Of a stretch of DNA of 64,000 bases, positions 21,297 to 31,434 are shown one piece after another (within the stretch, counting starts at the first letter, position 1; every line of letters begins with the position of its first letter). This DNA is from Saccharomycopsis crataegensis (Eukaryota; Ascomycota; Saccharomycetes; Ascoideales; Saccharomycopsidaceae), in assembly GCF_037102585.1 (NCBI RefSeq), contig NW_027043819.1:2170001-2234000 (forward strand), read 5' to 3'. A model generated the notes under the pieces. That model was not told where the DNA came from. It saw only the letters and a list, made by a program, of their open reading frames with translations, and did no database searches. Both the position numbers and the translations under genes were made by a program.

Positions 21297-21936
21297 TATC
21301 CCTAAAGATGCCAAAAAAATTTTTATGGGGAGGGGGGTTGGCCAAAGAGAGCTAATCTGCCTTTTCTAGAATGATAACCAGTCTAAGATGGGTCCAAACT
21401 GGGCTTATTGGTTAGTGTGGTTTTATATCTCCTGCATTTCCCGTTTCAACTTGGGATTTTCGCTCCCGCCAACAATCCAAAACAGAAACCCATACTAGAC
21501 CCTCCTCCATGGTACATCGCATGCTGATAAGAAATACACGATGGTACGTACACTGGCAACAAAACATCAGGACTTCTTATAAGATGAACGTCTAATATTG
21601 CGAAAATCATCATATATTTGAGACATTCTCATTTTGCAGCCGCAGAGACGGCTGAGGGTTCTTTTCATTGACGGTGATTCTAGACTCGACCACCACGGTG
21701 AAACAGCATAACCTGGGGGTGCGCAGCGAACTCTAGAGGGTGGCTTTGTTCCCCTTTTTCTGCTAATTTTTTTTTTTTTTTGTCAACAGTTCGCACATAA
21801 AAAGGCCTACAAATTTCCTGTTCCTCTGTTGATTATCACAATTGCAAATTTTTTTTTTTATTTACTGTAATCTACAATTCTTGTTTTAGAAACATTCATA
21901 CCAAAAGACATTCTCTCATTCAATAACCACTTCCAA
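21217..21936. promoter_or_regulatory. Divergent promoter of CAB5 and the small wall-protein gene
   Basis: 720 bp. The CAB5 side begins with T49 (21245-21293). The wall-protein side has ACATAAAAAGG near 21793 and T-runs at 21768-21781 and 21850-21858. GC-richer stretches lie at about 21640-21745. Confidence 0.4.
21245..21293. repeat. Uninterrupted poly(T) tract, 49 nt
   Basis: Forty-nine consecutive T on the plus strand (A on the CAB5 coding strand), ending 28 bp before the CAB5 ATG. It is the longest homopolymer in the window. Confidence 0.92.
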
Positions 21937-22272
21937 ATGCAATTCTCTAAGTTAGCCCTCGTTTCTTCTATCCTCGCATTGGCTTCTGCTGACGACGCTG
22001 TCACCGTCACCACCCACGAAACCTCTACCACCTACACCACCATCTGTACTTCTACTGCTTACTTGAACTCTACCACTGCTTCCAACAGCACTGCTTCATA
22101 CAAGACTTTGACCTCATCCATCAACTTGTCTGCTACCGAATCTACTGAAGCCACTTCTACCACCTCCGGTTCCGCTTCTTCCAGCTCTAAGGCTTCTGCT
22201 GACACCGGTGCTGCTGGCAAGTTGTCCGTTGGCGCTTTGGCTGGTTTGGCTGGTTTGGCTTACTTGTTCTAA
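21937..22272 (+). CDS. Small GPI-anchored cell-wall mannoprotein, Ccw12-like
   Basis: 111 aa. The signal peptide is about residues 1-18 (MQFSKLALVSSILALASA). A Ser/Thr-rich middle carries three N-glycosylation sequons (NST, NST, NLS). The C-terminus looks like a GPI signal: small residues DTGAAG around 89-94 (likely omega site), then a hydrophobic tail LAGLAGLAYLF. The size, MQF start and Thr-rich layout recall Ccw12 and similar small Candida wall proteins, but no specific ortholog is claimed. Codon bias is extreme (ACC, TCT, GCT, AAG, TTG), implying very high expression. It is presumably linked to wall beta-1,6-glucan after GPI processing. Confidence 0.85.
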   Translation: MQFSKLALVSSILALASADDAVTVTTHETSTTYTTICTSTAYLNSTTASNSTASYKTLTSSINLSATESTEATSTTSGSASSSSKASADTGAAGKLSVGALAGLAGLAYLF

Positions 22273-22763
22273 TTTTTTTTGCTCCCCTCTCCCCCAATCC
22301 TTTATGTCTCAATACCCCCGCTGTTAAATTTGCTTGTCTCCCAAGACTCAATGTTTCATAGACTTTTCTAGATCTCTTTAGAAACCATAGATCTTTATTT
22401 TATCATTTTCAGTTATTGTTCTTTATGCTCCGCTTATGTCGTATCTTAGAGTTTTCTTGCTTATTTCTTAATTCACTTTAGTTTTTTCGTTCTTATTTCC
22501 CAGGATTTGATGTAAAATAACACTATTTGGGATGTTCAAACAGCCCCAAACAGCCCCAAACAGTGTTTTATGAAGATCCACAATGCACCCATATGTACAT
22601 TTATGTAACACAATGTTTCCATCACACTAACAGGTAAAAGAAGACGAAAAAAAAAAAAAAAGATCCTCAAAATAGGGGTTCCGTCAAAGACCCGGTCGTC
22701 TGGTGATTATGCCTCACACCATAATGAGATTCCCGAATGGTACTGCTTGAAATATAGCCTACA
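22273..22763. other. Spacer between the wall-protein gene and the Arg81-like gene
   Basis: 491 bp of T-rich 3' flank, then the Arg81-like promoter. It holds a short direct repeat of CAGCCCCAAA (22541-22550 and 22551-22560, then CAG) and a 15-A run at about 22648-22662. Confidence 0.5.
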
Positions 22764-25559
22764 ATGAAACAAAAGCACAAAAGATCATTCAAGGGTTGCT
22801 GGACGTGTCGACGACGTCGTGTCCGATGCAATTTAGTCCAACCGGTATGCGGGCACTGCTCAAGACTACAATTAGAATGTGGATATGGAATCAAATTGAC
22901 ATGGTTTTCTACCCAATTTCTATCCAACAATAATGATCATAATGAGCTAGCTTCTTTAAACGACATTGTTAATGAGGGCTTGGAACCTGAAAAATATTAT
23001 ACTGTAAAACTTGTGGAATTGAAAAAGCAGAATGCAGAGCGAAGCAGATCGATGATCGATTTTGCAGAATGGAAGAAACCATATACAGATTATGATGCTT
23101 TGGATGCCGATATTGATATTGATATAGAGATCCCTTCTGTGAATGAAAATAGCTTGTTTGTTGTAACTTCCAAATTTCAAGGCCCATTTGGAATTTTTTC
23201 AATACCCATTTCCTCAAAAACTGAAGAATCGATAGCGAATCTGCAACCAGCTAACTTAGCTTTCAAAAATTCTCTGAAAGAAATTCTTCATGATCGTATG
23301 AACAACTATGCTCCTTTGAGGGCCGTGAATGATTGTTCACTGAGCCAGGATAGAGGGTCTATAGAATGTGTTAACTGGCTAGACTTCTCACTTGTGCCAT
23401 TTTTTGCAATTTATCAAAGCTATCGCCAAAACAAGCTTGCTAAAAAAGAGCAAATTGACTTGAATGATCCAATGGTGACAACTTCAATCCTGGAAATCAA
23501 ACAGAATTTAATTTCATGTGGGTTGTTGGATCCTGGCCTTAATGTGAGTGAGCAATACATCAATAAACTTACAGCTAATTTCGCTAATAATATTCTAGAC
23601 AAGTTCAGTAACTTTGAAAACGGGGGTCACAATTTGTGGCAAGCTTATATTTGGCCAAAAGAATTGAAAATAATTCTTGAGCAGTTCCTGATTTCAGAAA
23701 AGAATTGGATTGAAATAGTGCTCTCATTACTTGAGAACGGATCCTTTGTCACAGAAAAGGAAGAATTGGATGTCAAAAATTTTTCTGAGGAGGAAATCGT
23801 TAGCTATATCAAGGAATTGACATTCCTTGTTCAATCATGTCTAGTTTTTCAAATTTTGGTAATTTCTAGTTTCCATTTGGGTCATTCACAGCAAGATCAA
23901 ATCGCCTCATTGATGATGGCTTCTACAAATTTGAATTGTTTGGTCGACAAGCTTGGTGAACCATTACTCAAAAAAATCTCAAGATTTGTGCTGCAAGTCG
24001 AAAAAAATTGTTCTAATAACCTACAACATATCCAAAAATTAATAAATGAATTACTAAACCAAAGCTTGCTTCGAATAATATTAAAGATACAAATTGATTG
24101 TGTTCTTGGGACATGCTGCCGTCTATCAGAACTATTTAATTTGGGCCAATTATTAGTTGAAAATATTTACACGCTCCATGATATGGAACTCTCGGTGCTG
24201 AATCTCGGCCGTTTCAATAGTGTTATAGAAGGTTTAAAATCATCTGATTGCCATGATAAAGATAAACAGTCTTCATTTTTCATTGCTCTATATTTTCAAA
24301 TCCTTAGAATATTCCATTCCATTACTACAGTCCATGATTTAAATGGATTTGATCCAGAAAAGGAATTCAACCCAACAGGAGCTCACAGTACAAAACCTTT
24401 TGTCGACGAAGTTCAACCCTTATTTCATAGTCAAATAAAAGTATTGCCCAAATTTTCGGAAATTCGCCTTACCGACTCAAGCAATATTACTGATAAAGAT
24501 GGTGAATCACAAGACAATGATAATTTTCAAAGCGCAAATATTCCCCTCACTTTGCAGAAGAATATTAATTCAGATGGCGCAAGCATATACCGTAATACAA
24601 ACGATGGAAAGAATTTTGATATTCATTATGACTATGAATTTAATGATGAAGAAGACCCTCCTCCTCCAGCGTTTGAAGTCATTTTCAATTACCAAGGAGA
24701 AAATGGGGCTGTCATTGATGGATATGGTGGAAAAGAAATTAAAAATGGGAAACACGAGAAATTTGAGGATACCAGACAAGATGATAATCCACAATCAAAA
24801 CTAGAATTGAATCGGCCGAAATCCAAGATTACACTAATGGAGCTTTCACTTGGATTGCCTATTTCTTTGATCCTTCTTCTTGAACGAATTACTTCACTTA
24901 TTAAGCATCAATATTATCTGCATCTCCATGATGTTCATCTTGTTGGATTTTCAAAACAGTGCGCCGATGTAGAAGATCAGCTATTGACTTGGAAGCTTTC
25001 TTGGGGACTATATGAATCAACCACTACTGGCGCTACTGGAATGGTGAAAAGAAGGTTTATAAGTTTCAACCATGAGATGCTATATCACCATAGCAAAGCA
25101 TTTCATCACTCATTGATCATTTACTATTTTAGTAACATCAAAGATGTTCCCCCGCAATTCTTACAGCTTGAGGCACAAAAGGTGGTGCAGCACTTGAATT
25201 ATTTGAAATACGCATTGAAAGATAATAATGCAACCGAACTTAATATTCCATATGAAGATCTGCAGTTAGGAAGTATCCACAAAAATGAGTCCGTCCCAAA
25301 ATTTTCATCCTTCCGTCCCAACTTTTTCATAATGTTGATTACATCTTTTGAAATTTTGTCGCCAGAGCTTCGGTCAACCCTTAAACATCAGTTCTTTCAG
25401 TTTTATGAAGATAAGTATTTGTCAGGGTCATTGATTAATCAATGGAGGCCAAAGCAGGCGATATACGAGGTTTGGAGGCTAAGGACACTTTTAGGCGAAG
25501 AAGAAGTTAATTGGCTTGAAGTGATCAAAGAATTAGGGTATGAAATGTTAATCTTTTGA
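22764..25559 (+). CDS. Zn2Cys6 transcription factor, Arg81 (ARGRII)-like
   Basis: 931 aa. The N-terminal cluster at about 12-39 reads GCWTCRRRRVRCNLVQPVC, then GHCSRLQLECGYG, followed by IKLTWFS. The phrase GCWTCR...CGyg.IKL.W is typical of Arg81, which with Mcm1 and Arg80 controls arginine anabolic and catabolic genes in S. cerevisiae. Many yeasts have several Arg81-like paralogs, so regulation of arginine metabolism is only a possibility. The rest is a long fungal-type regulatory region with predicted helices and acidic stretches (EEDPPPPAFEV at about 634) and no other domain I can name. The hexamer array begins about 20 bp after the stop codon. Confidence 0.75.
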   Translation: MKQKHKRSFKGCWTCRRRRVRCNLVQPVCGHCSRLQLECGYGIKLTWFSTQFLSNNNDHNELASLNDIVNEGLEPEKYYTVKLVELKKQNAERSRSMIDFAEWKKPYTDYDALDADIDIDIEIPSVNENSLFVVTSKFQGPFGIFSIPISSKTEESIANLQPANLAFKNSLKEILHDRMNNYAPLRAVNDCSLSQDRGSIECVNWLDFSLVPFFAIYQSYRQNKLAKKEQIDLNDPMVTTSILEIKQNLISCGLLDPGLNVSEQYINKLTANFANNILDKFSNFENGGHNLWQAYIWPKELKIILEQFLISEKNWIEIVLSLLENGSFVTEKEELDVKNFSEEEIVSYIKELTFLVQSCLVFQILVISSFHLGHSQQDQIASLMMASTNLNCLVDKLGEPLLKKISRFVLQVEKNCSNNLQHIQKLINELLNQSLLRIILKIQIDCVLGTCCRLSELFNLGQLLVENIYTLHDMELSVLNLGRFNSVIEGLKSSDCHDKDKQSSFFIALYFQILRIFHSITTVHDLNGFDPEKEFNPTGAHSTKPFVDEVQPLFHSQIKVLPKFSEIRLTDSSNITDKDGESQDNDNFQSANIPLTLQKNINSDGASIYRNTNDGKNFDIHYDYEFNDEEDPPPPAFEVIFNYQGENGAVIDGYGGKEIKNGKHEKFEDTRQDDNPQSKLELNRPKSKITLMELSLGLPISLILLLERITSLIKHQYYLHLHDVHLVGFSKQCADVEDQLLTWKLSWGLYESTTTGATGMVKRRFISFNHEMLYHHSKAFHHSLIIYYFSNIKDVPPQFLQLEAQKVVQHLNYLKYALKDNNATELNIPYEDLQLGSIHKNESVPKFSSFRPNFFIMLITSFEILSPELRSTLKHQFFQFYEDKYLSGSLINQWRPKQAIYEVWRLRTLLGEEEVNWLEVIKELGYEMLIF

Positions 25560-26587
25560 GATTTTCAGTGTTGCGGTATTATTTTTATTTTTATATTTTT
25601 ATTTTTATTTTTATTTTTATTTTTATTTTTATTTTTATTTTTATTTTTATTTTTATTTTTATTTTTATTTTTATTTTTATTTTTATTTTTATTTTTATTT
25701 TTATTTTTATTTTTATTTTTATTTTTATTTTTATTTTTATTTTTATTTTTATTTTTATTTTTATTTTGTTTTGAATTCCAGATCCCAATTTGGCAAGGTT
25801 ATAGAGATCGGACATATCAATTTTAATGTGGCAAATTGTCGCGTTTCAACCAGGTATATATATGGCCCTATAATACGCAATGTTTTGATGAAAACACACC
25901 TTTATTCTTACTGATATAAATCGTATACCCGATTTACTGTTTGTTGGAATCAGCCACAGGAGGTAATGAGTAGTGTGTGTAATTAACAAAAGTAGTCGAT
26001 ATTACACATTACAATCTAATGCCTGGGCCCGCGCGTCAAATAAATTAGACAGTGAAGTGAACCTTTTTGGGTACTTAATTACAGTTCATATGTTTGGCAT
26101 ATATACAAAACAAAGCGACAGGTGTATGTATATACAGCTCCTTTGGCCCAATACGCGCAACTGCCTGGACCCTGAAAGTGGAAATCCCGCCCTTACAGTT
26201 CGTCACATGACATAATTACAACTGCTAAACACCCTGCACCGCACGGGGACGAGGACCAAAAAAAAAAAAAAAAAAAAAAGCATTACATAGACAACAACAA
26301 CACCAGCCAGCATCTTCTTCTGTTCTATTGATCTTAGAGAACCGCCCCCTCAACTTCCAACGTTTGTCACTCCTTTGTAACCAATCCAAAACAGTCTAGC
26401 CCAGCTGCTTAACCATAATAATTACCTTACACTGTTGATCAGTTATCCTTTGCCCCAGCCAAACACAGTTGGGTTAATAGAGGCACGCGATCAATCACCT
26501 TTCTGTTATTTATTGTCTACGTTACAATCATTTGCCATTGCAATATCCGTGAATGACACAATACCTTTGTCTTTATCTCTAGAAATA
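25560..26587. promoter_or_regulatory. Hexamer array and RhoGEF-gene promoter
   Basis: The first 200 bp are the ATTTTT array. The remainder is upstream sequence of the RhoGEF-like gene, with TATATATATGG near 25855, A22 at 26258-26279, and a C-rich pyrimidine leader. An ORF at 25973-26215 has no recognisable product. Confidence 0.4.
25580..25767. repeat. (ATTTTT)n hexanucleotide satellite, about 31 copies
   Basis: About 188 bp of near-perfect ATTTTT units with one early ATATTTTT variant. Because the unit length is divisible by 3 and carries no stop, it stays open as Phe-Ile on one strand and Lys-Ile on the other; these are not genes. Confidence 0.95.
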
Positions 26588-29500
26588 ATGAACTCTCATG
26601 ATCATTTGCTGTCACAAAACGACTTTGCAATTTCCAGATCCAGATCTATAGGTAACAGATCTCGATCAAATTCAGTTAAGCGGACCCCTAGACCTGGCTT
26701 CATCCAACAGCCCTTGCCAAACATCAATAACAACTATCAGACAACTACCAATGGCGATTTCATGGGTAATGCTCCCCCAATAAATAGTCCGAATATGGGT
26801 TATAATGCTACTCCAAATATGGGTTATAAGCAAGCCTACAATTCTCCGGGTATGCCCGCTAATGTTTCGCCTCTGCCAATGCCTTTGGGAAGAAGCAGAA
26901 CATTGCCTGGCAAACCTGCGATTCAAAACGGTAGGATGCATCCTGGTCAATTTCAAAAAGCACCACCACAGCAACAACAACAACAACAACAACAGCTTCA
27001 GGAGCCTTACCAGTTTCATCAGTCCTCTCAACCACAGTACCAGACTAACTCGAATCAAAATATCCTTCCACGAGATCAAAGATCTCTGCCCCAAAGATAT
27101 GAAGAAAATTCACGTTCTCCAGCTCATCAATCATTGAATCGCTCCAAAACTTCGGCTGGAGCTCACAGTTTGCGTAAAAACATGAGTTTGTTGAGGCGTA
27201 ACCAAAACATGCCTTCTCCAATGCTACAAAAATCTCCCCAAAAATTTAATGGTGTTGCAGATAACGACGAGCATGGAGTCTCTTCTCTAAGATCTTTCGA
27301 TGTGTTGAGTATTGATAGTGATGATCATGGTAGACAACCTAACCCTTTCAATGATGATGTGATTTCTTTGGACGATGGCAGCGTTAATCAGCATCAACAA
27401 ACTGAAGAAGCCATCACTCTCAATACCTTATTGAAATCTATCATGAAGAATAGAAAAATTAACAAGATAAAGTTCGCCTGTGATCCAGCAGCGCAATATA
27501 ATATCAAAACTGCAAATTCTTGGGTGGAATATTGTGATTTGAAACCCAGTGACTATGGGAAAATGAGCAATAGGTCCCTACAGAAACAAGAAATCTTGTT
27601 CCAATTGATTAAATATCAACAGTTGAATTCCAAAAATGATAAAAAGGATATTTGGGATACAATCGGTTATGACTTTTTATTTTCTCAAGATGAATCTATT
27701 GTTTTTCCTGAAACAAAAGCTGAAGTTTACGACGATTTCTTCGGTTACTTCAATACGTTACAGCAACTCGAAGAATTGTGTGAAAAGTATTTGTACCAGC
27801 CATTACTCGATGAATTAAATAAAAATAAAGATGAAAGTGAAAGTAAGAAAAAAACTTCATCGCATAGACTATTCAATATTAATACCATTTGTGAGATTAT
27901 CAACACTTGGTTGTTTAAAATTATTGACAGTTATCAAATGTATATTAATCAATTGATTGTCACGAAATTTTGGCTTGAAATGGAGTTATTCAAAGACCAA
28001 AAATCCAATATATTTTTGAATTGGTTAAATAATAATTTCAAATCTAAGTTCCCATACCAGGAGCTCATTTCTAATTATTTGATTGATAATTTGATTAACT
28101 ATGTGCATTGCTTGGAAAAACTTTTGGAATTGCATTCGCACAAAAAATCATCCACCAGTTACAAGAAAATTTCAATTGTCTTGAATTCTCTCCAGACATT
28201 TGTTACTCAATGTCACAGTCATTATTCAAGTATGGAATTCAAAAATTTCTTATCAAAGTTCAACTGGAATTGCTCCACTGCTGGTAATATCCAGTTTAAA
28301 TGGAAGAATTTAAAGATTATTAACAGAAATAAAATCAACAATTCCTCCAACAATATAGATTATTTGATTTTATTTAATAATTGTTTAGTCCTTTGCAAGT
28401 TGGATATTTATCTTAAAGAAATTATTGTCAAAGAATATCCTTTCCCAATTGAGTTTTTGGAAATCTGGGATATAAATAATAATGAGTTGAAGCTCGTTCA
28501 TCGTGGTAAATCTGGAATAAGTTATGATTTAATGTTCTTCGATAGATCTTTGAAAGAGCACTGGAAGAAATTAATCATGGACACTAAAGTGAGCTATATT
28601 ACTGAAAAAGCTCAAATTGATCCATTCGAAATGATCCCAATCACCACAAATTTTGTTAATGGTGATAATTATATGCAAAATCCACAGGCAACCCAAAGTA
28701 AATTAAAATATTACGAAAGTCAGCCAATTTTGAACGCATTGAAAAATTCTAAAAACTTAGCTAATATTAACACAATTAGCGGGAAAATCTTGTGTTCTTT
28801 GACTATGAATTTCCATGGCCAAACATATCATTTAATTGGTACTAGTAATGGTCTATTCATTGATGATATTAATCGTACTGGCTTGAATTGGAAAAAATTG
28901 TCTGGGATCAGATATGTTAAACAGGTTGAAGTGGTGGAAGAACATAATCGATTGATTGTCTTTGCTGGTGACCAAATTGTTCAATTTGATTTTAATAATA
29001 TTATTAAAAGTATTCTTGATACGAATTACCATTTGGTTGGGCACGATCTTAGTAACCAAAAGGTTTTATTTTTCAAAATGGGTTATATTAATGGAGAATG
29101 GTATTTGTTTTATCGTTATATCCCTGCAACCATTAAAAAAAAGGGCTTGGAGATGAATAATATCAATCAAAATCCTAGCAACTGTCATTTCAAGATTTTG
29201 AAGTTGAATCCTCGTGGAGAATTTGAAACTTTCAAGGAATTTGCCTTAAATGATATCAATTGTTTTGATGCCATTCTATTGAAAGACACCACCGATATGA
29301 TTTATCTATCCACGAACAGGGGGTTTGCTAAACTATTATTGAAAACTATCACTTTGCTCCCACTTCAGATCATCCCAAGTTATGTTTACAATTCTCAGAA
29401 CAATTATAGTTTAGACGATCGTATGTTTTTGCAGAAAATTGAGCAAAATTTGGGAAGCTCCAAACCAATTAAGATTATTGAAACCAATAATCCAGATGAA

Positions 29501-31156
29501 TTGTTGTTAACCTTCGAAACATTTGCAATTTTCATCGATAGAAACACCGATTTGCTTTCAAGATTCGATATTATTCACTTCAATGTTAATGTTGAGAATA
29601 TCGCATTCAAGAATAACGCGATTTTTGCAATCAGAAATAATGTTATTGAAGTCTTCAAAATCCATAATCATCGTGTCCTGGAAAATGGTCAAAGAAGCAA
29701 CAAGTTTTTAAGCCATGAGCAGGTTGTTGTTGCTGAAAATATCAGTTTGATTGATTCCAGCTCGTCATCGATTACTGTCGTTTTAGATCATCCAACGGAT
29801 GGTTCCTCTCATCAGCTAGTGTTGCAATTGGTTGAAAAGAAACAGAAAAAGGAGACACAAAAGGAAGTTATTCGTGTGCAACAAAGCTTAGTTTACCAAG
29901 CCGATAGTGACGGTAGTGACAGTGATGATAGTGATAGTGAAAGTTCTGAAAGTGAAAGTGAAGATCTGGAATCTGAAGGAGAAGATGATGATGATGGTTA
30001 TAGTAACGATAAGCGCAAAAGCATGGCAAACAATAAGTCCAGGGAAAAGAAATTGGCTCTTGAGAAAATGAGAATTATGGATTCCAATACGAGATTACCA
30101 AACAACTGGATCTCTTTATGGGAACTAAACGTAAATGACTTCAATAGCAATTTCATCAAATGCCAAGAGCTTATTTATCAATTGATGAAAACCGAAGAAG
30201 AATTGAACTTTCAAGCAAAAAGTTTACACAGAAGTCTTGGATTTAAGTTTCTTAGTGATTCTGTGAACGATTCAATGATCTACCCAGACTCAAAAGATTC
30301 CATTTATCGTCACACGTTTGGTTGTTTGAACCCATTGATGAATTTACATGAAAAATTCTTATTGAGACCGATGCTTGAAATCTTGAATTTGAAAAGTAAA
30401 GAGTTACCATTGTATGACATCTTGACATTATACGATTCATGGATTAGTGAAGCTACCTTTATTTATCTGGAGTATGCCAGTAGAATGATCAAATCCGAAT
30501 GGTTTTTCCAATTACAAGAACGAAACGAAAATGCCCAATTTTTGCACTGGTTGAACTTTGATCCAATCAAATTGAAAGAAAAATTGGAGCTTTTTTATAC
30601 AAATTTGATTAACTTGGTGGATCATTTCCATATGATGATTCAAAATATTCAAATCAATAGAAATGTTGATTCTAATATCGAAATTTTTAAGATTGAAGCC
30701 ATTGCCAACAAGATTCAATCTTTGCAAGAGTCGGTGGCTTTGAAATTAAAGACTGAAAAATTCTCAACAATCACAGAGTCTTTAAGTTGGGAAATTGAAG
30801 ATGACTTAGCTAAAAAGAGTTTCTTATCCAACTGTGTGAAGAAAATGATCAAGTTTGATGAGATTTTCATCAAAGTAAATGACGGTCAAAATAAAATTTA
30901 CAAGAAAAAAAGAATGATTATGTTGTTTCCAAATTGGTTGTTGATCATCAAATGTTACAAGGATCAGAAAGTGTTTAAGGTTGTGGAAAACCCTTTGAAT
31001 TTGGACACTATTTCTTTTGAATATTCAAATTCAGACCATAATGCTATTAATGTTTATAACAATGGAGGTAAAATTTTGTACAAGTTTGGTTTTGGCAGTA
31101 GAATCGAAAAGAAGGAGTGGTATGATGCTTTTGCCGCTAGGGAAGAAAATAAATGA
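26588..31156 (+). CDS. Rho guanine-nucleotide exchange factor-like protein with duplicated DH-PH around CNH
   Basis: 1522 aa from MNSHDHLL (first ATG; the frame is open 51 codons further upstream without ATG). Order: Ser/Pro/Gln-rich N-tail (1-330), a degenerate DH-like domain (about 334-544), PH-like (about 564-665), CNH/citron-like (about 735-1085), an acidic Ser-rich linker (about 1104-1140, DSDGSDSDDSDSE), then a second DH-like (about 1190-1395) and PH-like domain (about 1430-1516). The two DH-like parts are homologous: EILFQLIK with FPETKAEVYDDFFG, against ELIYQLMK with YPDSKDSIYRHTFG, each followed by LY/LLxPxLxxL. Rom2 and Tus1 of S. cerevisiae have DH-PH-CNH only. Those activate Rho1 at the plasma membrane, which drives Fks and the cell-integrity pathway. 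Both DH copies are divergent, so catalytic activity is uncertain. It may be a lineage-specific Tus1/Rom2 relative. Confidence 0.65.
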   Translation: MNSHDHLLSQNDFAISRSRSIGNRSRSNSVKRTPRPGFIQQPLPNINNNYQTTTNGDFMGNAPPINSPNMGYNATPNMGYKQAYNSPGMPANVSPLPMPLGRSRTLPGKPAIQNGRMHPGQFQKAPPQQQQQQQQQLQEPYQFHQSSQPQYQTNSNQNILPRDQRSLPQRYEENSRSPAHQSLNRSKTSAGAHSLRKNMSLLRRNQNMPSPMLQKSPQKFNGVADNDEHGVSSLRSFDVLSIDSDDHGRQPNPFNDDVISLDDGSVNQHQQTEEAITLNTLLKSIMKNRKINKIKFACDPAAQYNIKTANSWVEYCDLKPSDYGKMSNRSLQKQEILFQLIKYQQLNSKNDKKDIWDTIGYDFLFSQDESIVFPETKAEVYDDFFGYFNTLQQLEELCEKYLYQPLLDELNKNKDESESKKKTSSHRLFNINTICEIINTWLFKIIDSYQMYINQLIVTKFWLEMELFKDQKSNIFLNWLNNNFKSKFPYQELISNYLIDNLINYVHCLEKLLELHSHKKSSTSYKKISIVLNSLQTFVTQCHSHYSSMEFKNFLSKFNWNCSTAGNIQFKWKNLKIINRNKINNSSNNIDYLILFNNCLVLCKLDIYLKEIIVKEYPFPIEFLEIWDINNNELKLVHRGKSGISYDLMFFDRSLKEHWKKLIMDTKVSYITEKAQIDPFEMIPITTNFVNGDNYMQNPQATQSKLKYYESQPILNALKNSKNLANINTISGKILCSLTMNFHGQTYHLIGTSNGLFIDDINRTGLNWKKLSGIRYVKQVEVVEEHNRLIVFAGDQIVQFDFNNIIKSILDTNYHLVGHDLSNQKVLFFKMGYINGEWYLFYRYIPATIKKKGLEMNNINQNPSNCHFKILKLNPRGEFETFKEFALNDINCFDAILLKDTTDMIYLSTNRGFAKLLLKTITLLPLQIIPSYVYNSQNNYSLDDRMFLQKIEQNLGSSKPIKIIETNNPDELLLTFETFAIFIDRNTDLLSRFDIIHFNVNVENIAFKNNAIFAIRNNVIEVFKIHNHRVLENGQRSNKFLSHEQVVVAENISLIDSSSSSITVVLDHPTDGSSHQLVLQLVEKKQKKETQKEVIRVQQSLVYQADSDGSDSDDSDSESSESESEDLESEGEDDDDGYSNDKRKSMANNKSREKKLALEKMRIMDSNTRLPNNWISLWELNVNDFNSNFIKCQELIYQLMKTEEELNFQAKSLHRSLGFKFLSDSVNDSMIYPDSKDSIYRHTFGCLNPLMNLHEKFLLRPMLEILNLKSKELPLYDILTLYDSWISEATFIYLEYASRMIKSEWFFQLQERNENAQFLHWLNFDPIKLKEKLELFYTNLINLVDHFHMMIQNIQINRNVDSNIEIFKIEAIANKIQSLQESVALKLKTEKFSTITESLSWEIEDDLAKKSFLSNCVKKMIKFDEIFIKVNDGQNKIYKKKRMIMLFPNWLLIIKCYKDQKVFKVVENPLNLDTISFEYSNSDHNAINVYNNGGKILYKFGFGSRIEKKEWYDAFAAREENK

Positions 31157-31434
31157 GACTATGAATTTGTTGTTTGTTTTTTGATGTCTGTTTAGTTATA
31201 TTATCTCTTTTTTTTTTTTATTTGTTCATATTATTATTATTATTATTTTCAATTAACGACTTTTCTATTCAATTATTCAACAATGTATGTGCTAATTGTG
31301 TTTATCCTAGAAGCAGAAAAGGAAGCTTAGACAGTTGAGCTTCCATCTTTTTTGATCCTACGTAATTTTAATTTTCTTTGAAATCATTTCTATCATTTAT
31401 TGTTTTTGCAGGAGAGTTCTCGTTTTCATCATCT

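Noticed and set aside
21217-21345. Extended polylysine N-terminus for Cab5
   Set aside because: It is the translation of the 49-T tract; homologs begin at MLIIGLTGS.
25556-25815. Phe-Ile and Lys-Ile repeat ORFs
   Set aside because: They are translations of the ATTTTT array.
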